A stretch of 6,644 nt of DNA from Haloquadratum sp. J07HQX50 (GCA_000416005.1 KE356563.1:227815-234458), one strand, 5' to 3'. Shown: positions 1 to 5,897, numbered from the stretch's first letter. The notes: generated by a model not told the origin, from the letters alone. Numbers and translations are program-made.

Positions 1-180
1 GAGATCGAGTCGTAAGATGCGTCATACTCCGAGACGCAACTCGTCCGGGCGATAGGGAGTGTCCTCTCTCCACTTGGGTGGGATCGTACGGACATCAAGG
101 ACCCTCAGGGACACATGAGCCAGTGATAACCGATTTCCAATGGCCGAGCATCGAACGGTTTCAGTAGACAACGACGGTCA
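1..180. other. Left edge, no recognisable gene
   Basis: This stretch holds no convincing gene. Two open but unconvincing frames exist. One is on the plus strand and closes at a stop near 167. The other is on the minus strand and ends with a stop at 22-24; its tail reads PYRPDELRLGV, which has a haloarchaeal flavour but matches nothing I can name. It could be the decayed end of a gene lying mostly outside the window. No ORB or promoter is evident before 181. Confidence 0.4.
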
Positions 181-188
181 CACTCCCT

Positions 189-210
189 CCCCCCGTCATC
201 GATGTGTAAA
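189..210 (-). repeat. Origin recognition box (ORB) a, downstream of orc
   Basis: The box reads as six C followed by GTCATCGATGTGTAAA on the plus strand, so its G-string lies on the minus strand. It is a perfect inverted copy, over all 22 bp, of the box at 546-567. A G-string next to a short dyad is the usual haloarchaeal ORB layout bound by Orc1/Cdc6. A CTCCCTCC tract at 183-190 is mirrored by GGAGGGAG at 220-227, so the box also sits inside a purine/pyrimidine inverted repeat. Confidence 0.8.
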
Positions 211-545
211 ACTATGAGAGGAGGGAGGGGGTGATGAAAAGAGAACGGCAAAAACAGGCGATAAGGCTACAGACACGAAGGAAAAGGACTCAATAGTCGA
301 AATTTTATTCTCGGAATAAATGCATATTGCCTAACGAAGTTTTATGTGCAGTGCGTTATAATCAAAACCGTATTGAGTTTAGATGTGAAGGTTAGAAGAA
401 GCGAAGCTTCGACTAACCGAACATGAACGTCTTCATCACGCTTCTCGTTTTTATCCACGATCTCTCTTGGTATCAACCGTCTAGTAGCGTCAAACCCAAT
501 TTTCGTGATTTGTCCCACGTAAGTTTCCCTTTCCACCCTCTGCTG
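211..545. other. AT-rich segment between inverted ORBs, candidate unwinding element
   Basis: This non-coding stretch lies between two perfectly matching, oppositely oriented ORBs. Its middle part, roughly 290-390, is clearly AT-rich, with runs such as GAAATTTTATTC and GTTATAATC. An AT-rich core between inverted ORBs is the known architecture of haloarchaeal duplex unwinding elements. An 81-codon minus-strand reading frame crosses it, but its start lies inside the ORB and it shows no family motif, so it is not called as a gene. Function as an unwinding element is inference. Confidence 0.45.
390..418. repeat. Hairpin-forming inverted repeat
   Basis: Two nested stems are visible: GGTTAG (390-395) pairs with CTAACC (413-418), and GAAGC (398-402) pairs with GCTTC (406-410). 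They are separated by a 2-nt internal mismatch and closed by a GAA loop. It lies in the AT-rich segment downstream of orc. It could extrude as a cruciform, act as an RNA structure, or be a protein site; nothing in the sequence decides between these. It is about 340 bp past the orc stop, so a role as the orc terminator is unlikely. Confidence 0.5.
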
Positions 546-567
546 TTTACACATCGATGACGGGGGG
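546..567 (+). repeat. ORB b, downstream of orc
   Basis: The box reads TTTACACATCGATGACGGGG plus two more G on the plus strand and is followed by TGGGGG. It is the exact reverse complement of the box at 189-210. Over 26 bp (544-569) it is also the exact reverse complement of the ORB region at 2470-2495 on the other side of orc. Shared identity across the gene implies that the same initiator reads both sides. Confidence 0.82.
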
Positions 568-707
568 TGGGGGTCACGGGACTCCATGTCGTGATATCAT
601 TTCAGGTGCGTTAGAAGGATCTGATGTGGGAGTGAACACTCCGTGTTCTCTGACTCACCGACAACAGCTCAGGACTCTCTCGACCTCTGTCCCACTACTA
701 TCTCGAC

Positions 708-733
708 TTTACACATCGAACACGGGGGGTGTG
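708..733 (+). repeat. ORB c, next to the orc stop codon
   Basis: The box reads TTTACACATCGAACACGGGG plus GG and then TGTG. It differs from the main 22-bp core at only two positions (AC for TG in the middle). It lies 27 bp beyond the orc stop codon, in the same orientation as the box at 546. With the boxes at 189 and 546 it forms a one-plus-two inverted arrangement around the AT-rich stretch. Confidence 0.78.
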
Positions 734-760
734 TTCTACATCGGACGCTCGATTGGCTTC

Positions 761-2215
761 TCACCCCTCGTGAAATTCTTTCAGTTGAGCATTCACGATT
801 GAACTGAGAAGTTCCTCCTGCTGGGCTATTCCTTCCAAGCGAGTATCATCGACAATCCGATTCATCATCGCTTCTGGATCACCCGTAAATGTGAATTCCA
901 TATACATCCCGCCGCCTCTTCCGCGGCTTTTCCGGGATGTTGAAATCAACCCGTACGTCGAGAGTTCTTTGACATACTTGACATAGGTCTCACGGGTCAT
1001 CTGGTCCGCATCGAGTTCATTCGTCACCCACTGATAGAGTTTGAATCCAACCGGGCTTGGGACGGAGCTTCCCGTTCGGTTCGAGTGATGCGCAACTGCT
1101 GCAGTTGCGTATAGTGAAATCTTCTTTTGTGTTGTAAGCCCCTCAACGAGCTTCAATGACCGGTCTTTGTCGATCTCCTCCTGAGATTCTCGGACGTGAT
1201 CCTCCGTGACTACTTCATCTCCCCGTTCGTCTGCGAGGTCACCGGCGCCGCGGAATAGGTCGATTGCCTTCCGTGCGTCACCGTGACTTTGTGCAGCGAA
1301 TGCCGCCACGAGCGGAGTCACGTCGTCTTCGAGAGCATCTTGACGGAACGCATCGCGTCGATTTTCGAGAATTTCGCGCAGCTGGTTCGCGTCGTAATCT
1401 GGGAAGTATTCGTCACGTGGATTGAATGAACTCTCTGCACGCCCGTCGATGTCTTGCATAAATTTTGGGTCGTTCGTGAGTGCTGCGACGGACACGCGGC
1501 CTTCGATTTCGTTCGTGTTACTCGCCCGCGATAGCTGATAGAGAAGCTTCGAGTATGCGGGTTCGTCGTTTTCGCGCCGGCCGATCAAGAGGTCAATCTC
1601 GTCGAGAATGAAAATGACCGAATCATAGTACTCGTTGATGAGTTCGTACAGACGTCGGTACTTGCGCTTCGTCGATACGCCGGTCTCTGGAACACCGACT
1701 TCCGTACCAACGTCCTGGGCGACGGTTTGGACGAGTTCGTAGACGGCCTGATCGAGCGTATTGATTGGCTGGCAGTTGATGTCGACAACGCCGAATCGTT
1801 CGCCTTTGGATTGACAGAGCTCGATGATCTGTTGGGTGACGGCCCCGATGATGAGTGACTTACCTGTCCCCGCGGGACCGTACAGCAGCATATTCGGCGG
1901 CCGATTTCCTTGCAGAGTCGGCTTCAGAAACGAAACGACGGACTCGAGCTGGTCGTCACGGCCCACGATTCGCTCCTCATCGATAATTGTGTCAGGCTCG
2001 ACGAGATCACGGTTGACGAAGACCGATGCGTCACCCTCATCATCGAGCATATCACGGATCGACCGCTGAGCGCCCTCTTCGGCCGATTCCTGATTTTGGC
2101 TCGAATCTCCGGCAGCATCCTCACGGGCGGATTCTAACTGCTGTCCATCCGATGTAGAACTAGTTCCTTCATCAAGGGTGGATTGATCCGCCCCTTCTTG
2201 ATCACTACCGGCCAT
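761..2215 (-). CDS. cdc6: Orc1/Cdc6 family replication initiator
   Basis: This 484-residue protein is an archaeal Orc1/Cdc6, an AAA+ ATPase that binds ORBs, melts origin DNA and helps load the MCM helicase. Residues 1-60 are an acidic, low-complexity leader. Visible AAA+ motifs are Walker A GPAGTGKS (113-120), Walker B FILDEID (202-208), sensor 1 in ALTND (Asn 248), and sensor 2 GDARKAID (312-319, Arg 315). The C-terminal winged helix (about 360-445) includes SPVGFKLYQWV and a wing rich in R and G (RGRGGG, 431-436). Archaeal Orc proteins are often around 400 residues, so this one is long, mostly because of its leader. The start is supported by a TATA-like element about 26 bp upstream, consistent with a leaderless transcript. 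ORBs lie on both sides, so it probably acts here and may regulate itself. No key catalytic residue is missing. The family assignment is very secure; the paralogue class is not. Confidence 0.96.
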   Translation of the reverse strand: MAGSDQEGADQSTLDEGTSSTSDGQQLESAREDAAGDSSQNQESAEEGAQRSIRDMLDDEGDASVFVNRDLVEPDTIIDEERIVGRDDQLESVVSFLKPTLQGNRPPNMLLYGPAGTGKSLIIGAVTQQIIELCQSKGERFGVVDINCQPINTLDQAVYELVQTVAQDVGTEVGVPETGVSTKRKYRRLYELINEYYDSVIFILDEIDLLIGRRENDEPAYSKLLYQLSRASNTNEIEGRVSVAALTNDPKFMQDIDGRAESSFNPRDEYFPDYDANQLREILENRRDAFRQDALEDDVTPLVAAFAAQSHGDARKAIDLFRGAGDLADERGDEVVTEDHVRESQEEIDKDRSLKLVEGLTTQKKISLYATAAVAHHSNRTGSSVPSPVGFKLYQWVTNELDADQMTRETYVKYVKELSTYGLISTSRKSRGRGGGMYMEFTFTGDPEAMMNRIVDDTRLEGIAQQEELLSSIVNAQLKEFHEG

Positions 2216-2236
2216 ATGCCTGCTGTACGCCGGAGA

Positions 2237-2250
2237 ATTAAAAAGATTAA
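2237..2250 (-). promoter_or_regulatory. TATA element of orc
   Basis: On the minus strand the sequence CTTTTTAATT is centred about 26 bp before the orc ATG. This is the spacing expected when transcription starts at or very near the start codon, as in many haloarchaeal leaderless genes. A partial ORB-like string (CCTCCGTCGATGTTTA, 2251-2266, plus strand) lies immediately upstream, where an activator or repressor could contact it. Confidence 0.6.
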
Positions 2251-2355
2251 CCTCCGTCGATGTTTATTCGCCCGCTTAATCCGATATATCGCCTGAAATC
2301 AGCACTTTCACGGCTCGTTAGTTAGCACCGATACCGAAGTATATCTGATGGAAGA

Positions 2356-2376
2356 CCCCCCGTCATCGATGTGTAA
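2356..2376 (-). repeat. ORB d, left array
   Basis: Six C followed by GTCATCGATGTGTAA match the core over 21 bp, with T replacing the last A. It is the left-hand box closest to orc, about 140 bp before its ATG. Confidence 0.8.
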
Positions 2377-2435
2377 TGTAGAACCGGCTCGCCTTCATGT
2401 GAATTACGTATCTGTAATCGGAACAAGTTGTCTCC

Positions 2436-2457
2436 CGCCCCACCATCGAAGTGCAAG
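2436..2457 (-). repeat. ORB e, degenerate copy in left array
   Basis: CGCCCCACCATCGAAGTGCA and the next two bases align to the 22-bp core with 16 matches and no gaps. The C-string is interrupted and the central TG is altered. Its spacing to the next box (36 bp) nearly equals the 37 bp that follows, which supports it as a true, weakened member of the array. Confidence 0.6.
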
Positions 2458-2471
2458 CCGTCCGTCTGACA

Positions 2472-2493
2472 CCCCCCGTCATCGATGTGTAAA
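2472..2493 (-). repeat. ORB f, left array
   Basis: A perfect 22-bp core: six C then GTCATCGATGTGTAAA. With flanking bases (2470-2495) it is identical, in inverted orientation, to 544-569 downstream of orc. Confidence 0.83.
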
Positions 2494-2508
2494 CACAGGG
2501 TCGACCAT

Positions 2509-2530
2509 CCCCCCGTCATCGATGTGCAAA
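2509..2530 (-). repeat. ORB g, left array, nearest the orientation switch
   Basis: Six C then GTCATCGATGTGCAAA, 21 of 22 core positions (C for T near the end). It is the last box of the C-first set, and the next box at 2570 has the opposite orientation. Confidence 0.82.
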
Positions 2531-2569
2531 TTGGTTCGGTCTCTATCTCTCCAGATGCTCAACGTTCAA

Positions 2570-2589
2570 TTTACTCTTCGCAGACGGGG
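2570..2589 (+). repeat. ORB h, divergent, right array
   Basis: TTTACTCTTCGCAGACGGGG keeps the 7 + 9 + G-string spacing of the core and is followed by TGTT, like other right-hand boxes. The dyad half is weakly conserved, so the call rests on spacing, the G-string and position. Confidence 0.55.
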
Positions 2590-2723
2590 TGTTCTTGATC
2601 GACCTGTTACTCAATTCCTCTCTTACACGGAGTCCTCTCGTAACTCTTGTCATCCCACGAGTTGTAGGTCCCTCCAATATACAAAACCGGCTTAATAGAA
2701 CGCTATCGCTGGAATACGGCATA

Positions 2724-2750
2724 TTTACACTTTGTACACGGGGTGTATGG
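2724..2750 (+). repeat. ORB i, right array
   Basis: TTTACACTTTGTACACGGGG followed by TGTATGG. The TTTACAC start, the ACAC before the G-string and the spacing match the core; the central bases differ. The GGGGTGT ending resembles the common haloarchaeal ORB form. Confidence 0.72.
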
Positions 2751-2766
2751 TGAGAACCTGTCAGCG

Positions 2767-2789
2767 GATACACTCGTGACCAGGGGTGT
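2767..2789 (+). repeat. ORB j, divergent, right array
   Basis: GATACACTCGTGACCAGGGG followed by TGT has the same 7 + 9 + G-string spacing and the same GGGGTGT end as its neighbours. Only the ACAC and the G-string part are well conserved. Confidence 0.58.
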
Positions 2790-2907
2790 AGTCTGTCTCA
2801 AATAAAGAATTATGCTCCAACTGCGCAATTTCTCTTTTGTTAGTGGCTAAAATTGGCTCTACCGCCTATTAACGACTCGATCCGATCTACAATTCATTTT
2901 CCCCCTA
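2788..2907. other. AT-rich stretch, candidate duplex unwinding element
   Basis: By eye this is one of the most AT-rich runs in the region upstream of orc, with tracts such as CAAATAAAGAATTATG, GGCTAAAATTGG and CTATTAACG. It lies between ORBs at 2767 and 2908, which share one orientation. It holds no gene. Melting here is inference from composition and position. Confidence 0.4.
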
Positions 2908-2934
2908 TTTTCACTCTGGACGAGGGGTGTGTGG
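2908..2934 (+). repeat. ORB k, outermost right box
   Basis: TTTTCACTCTGGACGAGGGG followed by TGTGTGG keeps the 7 + 9 + G-string spacing and the GGGGTGTG ending. It marks the right edge of the ORB field; none was seen beyond it. Confidence 0.65.
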
Positions 2935-3024
2935 TCACTTTTTTCAGGTGTATCAAAGTCAAATAGCACACCGGGTGTCCATTTCGCCGATTATTACGTC
3001 ATCACTGATGAATGTCAGAGGCTA

Positions 3025-3248
3025 CTAGTCAGAATTGACCGGAGCTTTATATTTATACGTCACTGTGTCACCGTCCCGCCACTGCCAGTAGTAGTAGCGA
3101 TTGTCGGTGATCATCGTGCTCGAAATCCTCTTTCCGACGGTAGATCAGCGGCGGGGAGAGATACGAGGACTTGGTCGGGGATGGAGAGTTCTTTGAGCTC
3201 GTCCTCTCTGGGTTCTGTTAGGACGCACTGTGCAGGACACAGGGCCAT
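3025..3248 (-). pseudogene. Small haloarchaeal-type gene broken by frameshifts
   Basis: Three minus-strand frames give consecutive, protein-like pieces. From an ATG at 3248 one frame reads through ELKELSIPDQVLVSLPAADL and closes at 3111-3113. A second contributes DFEHDDHR across about 3100-3125. The third gives ITDNRYYYWQWRDGD and then YKYKAPVNSD, with a stop at 3025-3027. Joined, they would make one small protein of roughly 65-75 residues with an acidic N-terminal half and an aromatic YYYWQWRDGD core. This resembles small uncharacterised haloarchaeal proteins, from memory only; I know no function. The alternative is two tiny genes overlapping by ATGA at 3111-3114, which I think less likely because the middle frame also looks coding. 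It lies between the origin and the kinase gene, divergent from the kinase. Confidence 0.5.
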
Positions 3249-3294
3249 GCGCCGAGGTGAGTCTCGATGTGGCGGCAGATCCAACGTGCTGTTT

Positions 3295-3301
3295 TTTTAT
3301 A
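3295..3301 (+). promoter_or_regulatory. TATA element of the histidine kinase gene
   Basis: TTTTATA, at the end of a T-tract, is centred 25 bp before the ATG at 3323. That spacing predicts a leaderless transcript and is the main reason for placing the kinase start there rather than at the ATG at 3230. Confidence 0.65.
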
Positions 3302-3322
3302 CTGTGGCTATCACGGACGTTC

Positions 3323-4462
3323 ATGGGTAGTAGCAGATTAACTGCAGTCCAAGCGAGCAAAGAGCTCTACGAAGTGATGGCAACGGATCTCTCATTCGAT
3401 GAGAAGGCCGAACGTGCACTTGATCTGGGCAAGGAGTACCTGAACGCTGACAACGGACATATAGCCAAAATTGATCAACAAGCCGAGTACTGGAAAGCTA
3501 CCAGTAGTACAGATCCACCAGATGGCGAGTTTCCAACAGGCCTCCGAATTAATCTCTCAACCACATATTGCCGGCTGACAGTTGAACGGGGTGACTCGAT
3601 TGCGTTACATGACGTGCCGAATCAAGGATTGGAGACCGATCCTGCCTTCGAAGCCCACGGAATTCACTGCTATCATGGAACGCCACTTAGAGTCGATCAA
3701 GATATCTATGGAACAGTCTGTTTTGTCGCCGACGCCCCTCGTGACCACCCGTTTACAGACGACGAAACACTGTTTGCAGAGCTCATCTCCCATGCCCTCG
3801 AACACGAACTCCAACGGAATCAACTGCTAGACCGCGTTGATCGATTGGATCAGTTTGCCAGCGTCGTCTCACACGATCTCCGGAATCCGCTTAATGTCGC
3901 ACAAGGACGGCTCTCGATTGCTAGTGAGGAGACCAACAACGAGCATATCGAGATAGCTATGGATGCAACTGAGCGAATGGAGGGTATAATCGCAGATGTG
4001 CTCTCTATGACTCGACAAGGACAGAATATCGAAGAAACCGAGCGGGTTCACCTGTCATCGACCGCTGAGGCGTGCTGGCAGTCGGTGGAAACAGATGACG
4101 CCGAGCTCCTGATCGAGGTGGATATGCTATTCCAAGCAGACCCCAGCCGCCTCCGACAACTTTTAGAGAACCTGTTTCGGAACGCGGTCGAACACAGCGG
4201 TGAGGACGTGCTGATTCGCGTGGGGGCACTGTCTGAAAAAGAAGGCTTCTACGTCGAGGACAATGGGCCAGGCGTTTCCGACTCGGAGCAAGAAAATGTG
4301 TTTGAGGCGGGCTTTTCGACAGACGATGACGGGATCGGACTCGGGCTCTCGATTGTTGACGCGGTCGTCTCTGCTCACGGGTGGATGATTCAATTAACCG
4401 AGCCAGTAACTGGAGGAGCACGATTCGAAATTAGTAATGTAGTAACTGTGTTGAATTCATAA
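3323..4462 (+). CDS. GAF-domain sensor histidine kinase
   Basis: This 379-residue protein is a two-component sensor kinase. It would autophosphorylate on His and pass the phosphate to a response regulator. Residues about 15-165 look like a GAF sensor domain of the haloarchaeal kind (LSFDEKAERALDLGKEYL, STTYCRLTVE). The HisKA helix has the H-box SHDLRNPL, with the likely phosphoacceptor His 184. The ATPase part shows an N-box LFRNAVEH (Asn 287), G1 DNGPG (313-317), an F-box VFEAGFS, and G2 GIGLGLSIV (337-345). No transmembrane segment or signal peptide is seen, so it is probably cytoplasmic. The frame is open upstream to 3230, but the added residues (CCFFILWLSR) lack family character and the TATA box sits 25 bp before 3323. 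No response regulator is in the window, so the partner and stimulus are unknown. All catalytic motifs are intact. Confidence 0.92.
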   Translation: MGSSRLTAVQASKELYEVMATDLSFDEKAERALDLGKEYLNADNGHIAKIDQQAEYWKATSSTDPPDGEFPTGLRINLSTTYCRLTVERGDSIALHDVPNQGLETDPAFEAHGIHCYHGTPLRVDQDIYGTVCFVADAPRDHPFTDDETLFAELISHALEHELQRNQLLDRVDRLDQFASVVSHDLRNPLNVAQGRLSIASEETNNEHIEIAMDATERMEGIIADVLSMTRQGQNIEETERVHLSSTAEACWQSVETDDAELLIEVDMLFQADPSRLRQLLENLFRNAVEHSGEDVLIRVGALSEKEGFYVEDNGPGVSDSEQENVFEAGFSTDDDGIGLGLSIVDAVVSAHGWMIQLTEPVTGGARFEISNVVTVLNS

Positions 4463-5070
4463 TCACATCATTGATACTTCTTTTATGCTGCATACGATCC
4501 CTATCTCCTGCACGATGACCAGTAATAGGATTGCTCATCAAATACTCTTTCACTGAGTTATTCGAGAGTCTTGAGTGGTGATCTATTGGTTTTCATCACA
4601 GTATCCGCTTGGTAACATAACGACGACGTGTGAAGCAGATTTGTTCATAACCACTTAGAGTATCCAGTCGCAGACATAAGCTCTCCATTCACCATGGTTA
4701 CTAGAAACCGATTACCAACTGAGGATTTCAACAGAGCCAAGATACTTGAGAATCTAATGTTACCCCGTCTCACAGGCGACCCCGGAGTCTGTCTTGCTGC
4801 TGGTAGGAAAGGGTGATATCAATTACGAGCAGAGGGCAGCGCGACATTGTGTAACTCGAGTACCAACCGCTGATGTTAGGGAGAGTCAGCCAGTTGACGT
4901 CTAACTACTCCGGGTGTCATCTAATACTACCCAAGTTTGTTCATCATGTGTGTTCACAAGTAACACTCAGTACACGTATTCATAAAATGATCACACTGAT
5001 AACATTGATAGACTGTATTCATGACACTGTCTGACGAAGTTTCGAGATGGTGGTCATGCATCACTCACAT
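4463..5070. other. Intergenic region without a clear gene
   Basis: About 600 bp without a recognisable gene. The longest item with an ATG noticed is a 40-codon plus-strand frame at 4694-4816 (ending DPGVCLAAGRKG); it has no family motif or good promoter and is not called. T-rich CTTCTTTTA just after the kinase stop (about 4477-4485) could end transcription, but this is weak. Base composition looks lower in GC than the coding regions. No ORB, direct-repeat iterons or centromere-like array were seen before the ParA fragment. Confidence 0.5.
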
Positions 5071-5496
5071 ATGCTTGTATACTCGACATATAGTGAGGCT
5101 GGTGGGGTGGGTAAAACTACCAGAGCAGCAAATTTCGCTGGTGCACATGCCCGCGCCGGACTGAGGCCGCTCGTCGTCCCACTTGACCCACAGGATGGAG
5201 ACTTGTCACGGTTGTTCGACGCTGATAGCGACCGAACGGATTCAATTGATAATGTCGTGCGTCATATGATCCGCCGCCCAAAGGGTGAGTTTGATGATCT
5301 GATTCGGACTGTTGAGGGCGTGGATAGTCGTCCGTCGAGACTGAAACCACGCATCGAAACGATTGGTCGTGTTGCTGGATTTGCTGCGTGCTTGTTCCCC
5401 AAATACAGGTTTCGGTCGCCGATTCGCCGGATGATAGAGCCGTCCTCAATGTACCCGACGGGTCGAACGGCGGGTTCTGATATGCTGTCCGTGTGA
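5071..5496 (+). pseudogene. Truncated ParA-type partition ATPase
   Basis: The first 85 residues read as the start of a haloarchaeal ParA/MinD-type ATPase, which segregates plasmids or chromosomes using ATP. A P-loop GGVGKTT (11-17) follows YSEA, and PLDPQDGDLSRLF (38-50) contains the usual DPQ motif. Where typical ParA proteins have KGGVGKTT, this one has AGGVGKTT, so the signature lysine is absent. That fits my memory of haloarchaeal members but is uncertain. After VEGVD (about 5325) the protein stops resembling ParA and runs on for 56 basic, proline-rich residues to a stop at 5496. Intact members are usually 250-300 residues, so most of the ATPase core is missing. The reading frame continues upstream to an ATG at 5047, but MLVYSTYSEAGG is the family-like start. 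No ParB-like gene or centromere array is visible. Probably non-functional. Confidence 0.75.
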
Positions 5497-5659
5497 GTGT
5501 CTGATAGGGGGTAAGCACCAGATGTGGCCTCTGTCGGGAAAGGGGAGGTATCGTGATCGACACGGGAGCAGGGGGATGTCTTGTCTGGAGCCGGCTTTCA
5601 CGACGTTATTACTATTGAGAATATGAAGCGAACCGAGGAGGAAGATAATAAAAACCTCC

Positions 5660-5679
5660 CCGTATGCATCTTCATACGG
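5660..5679. repeat. Small inverted repeat (hairpin)
   Basis: CCGTATG (5660-5666) and CATACGG (5673-5679) pair perfectly around a 6-nt CATCTT spacer. It lies in non-coding DNA between the ParA fragment and the winged-helix remnant. It has no T-tract after it, so a protein-binding site or chance is more likely than a terminator. Confidence 0.45.
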
Positions 5680-5726
5680 CTGAATACTGATTATACGACG
5701 CTGGGAGGATTCGTACTCACACCTGT

Positions 5727-5890
5727 CGTCGTGGCTGGCGTGTTCTGTCTGACCTGCAGGACTTCGACGTCGCAATCTTGACACTGTAAAGACCAAGCGG
5801 CGTCAAGTCTTCTACCATCTCAAATCGCTGCAAGAACAAGACGTTCTCAATCGGGAACGCGGAATTTCCCTCTGTAGACTTCTTGAATGA
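5727..5890 (+). pseudogene. Remnant of a winged-helix DNA-binding protein
   Basis: Two plus-strand frames read like one small regulator. The first gives RRGWRVLSDLQDFDVAILTL and stops at about 5787. The second, open from 5753, gives RRNLDTVKTKRRQVFYHL, then KSLQEQDVLNRERG, and ends at the stop 5888-5890. The pattern VKTKRRQVFYHLKSLQEQDVL looks like a recognition helix and the start of a wing in haloarchaeal winged-helix regulators, in which charged residues follow a short turn. A frameshift near 5768-5785 would join the two pieces. No start codon with a good promoter was found. Target and partner are unknown. It adds to the decayed-gene character of 5070-5900. Confidence 0.4.
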
Positions 5891-5897
5891 AGAGCAC

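Larger units (their letters stand above)
2356..2930. other. Candidate replication origin (four plus four ORBs)
   Basis: Eight ORB-like boxes lie in 575 bp directly upstream of orc. Boxes at 2356, 2436, 2472 and 2509 have the C-string first; boxes at 2570, 2724, 2767 and 2908 have the G-string last. All G-strings therefore point away from the midpoint near 2550. An orc gene beside inverted ORB sets with AT-rich DNA between or beside them is the standard haloarchaeal origin layout. The most AT-rich run is about 2788-2907, between the last two right-hand boxes. The switch point at 2531-2569 is shorter and less AT-rich. Which stretch melts cannot be decided by eye. Confidence 0.8.

Noticed and set aside
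342..587. 81-codon minus-strand reading frame in the AT-rich stretch (includes QITKIGFDATRRLIPREIV)
   Set aside because: Its start overlaps the ORB, no TATA lies at the right distance, and no family motif is recognisable. It is most likely chance, though a decayed gene is possible.
2348..2773. Plus- and minus-strand reading frames across the ORB field
   Set aside because: They are made largely of translated ORB repeats and overlap each other; no protein character.
189..2934. CRISPR array suggested by repeated 22-bp units
   Set aside because: The units are in both orientations, irregularly spaced, carry G-strings and surround an orc gene, which fits ORBs and not CRISPR repeats.
3230..3322. 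Upstream extension of the kinase to an earlier ATG
   Set aside because: The extra residues lack family character and the TATA at 3295-3301 would lie inside the coding region; 3323 fits a leaderless start.
2929..3330. 133-codon plus-strand frame before the kinase
   Set aside because: It runs antisense to the broken small gene and over the kinase promoter; serine- and arginine-rich with no motif.
4005..4421. 138-codon minus-strand frame inside the kinase gene
   Set aside because: An arginine- and proline-rich shadow of the GC-rich kinase coding sequence.
5117..5563. 148-codon minus-strand frame over the ParA fragment
   Set aside because: Antisense to the clear ParA motifs and without family character; another minus frame past 5325 looks more protein-like.
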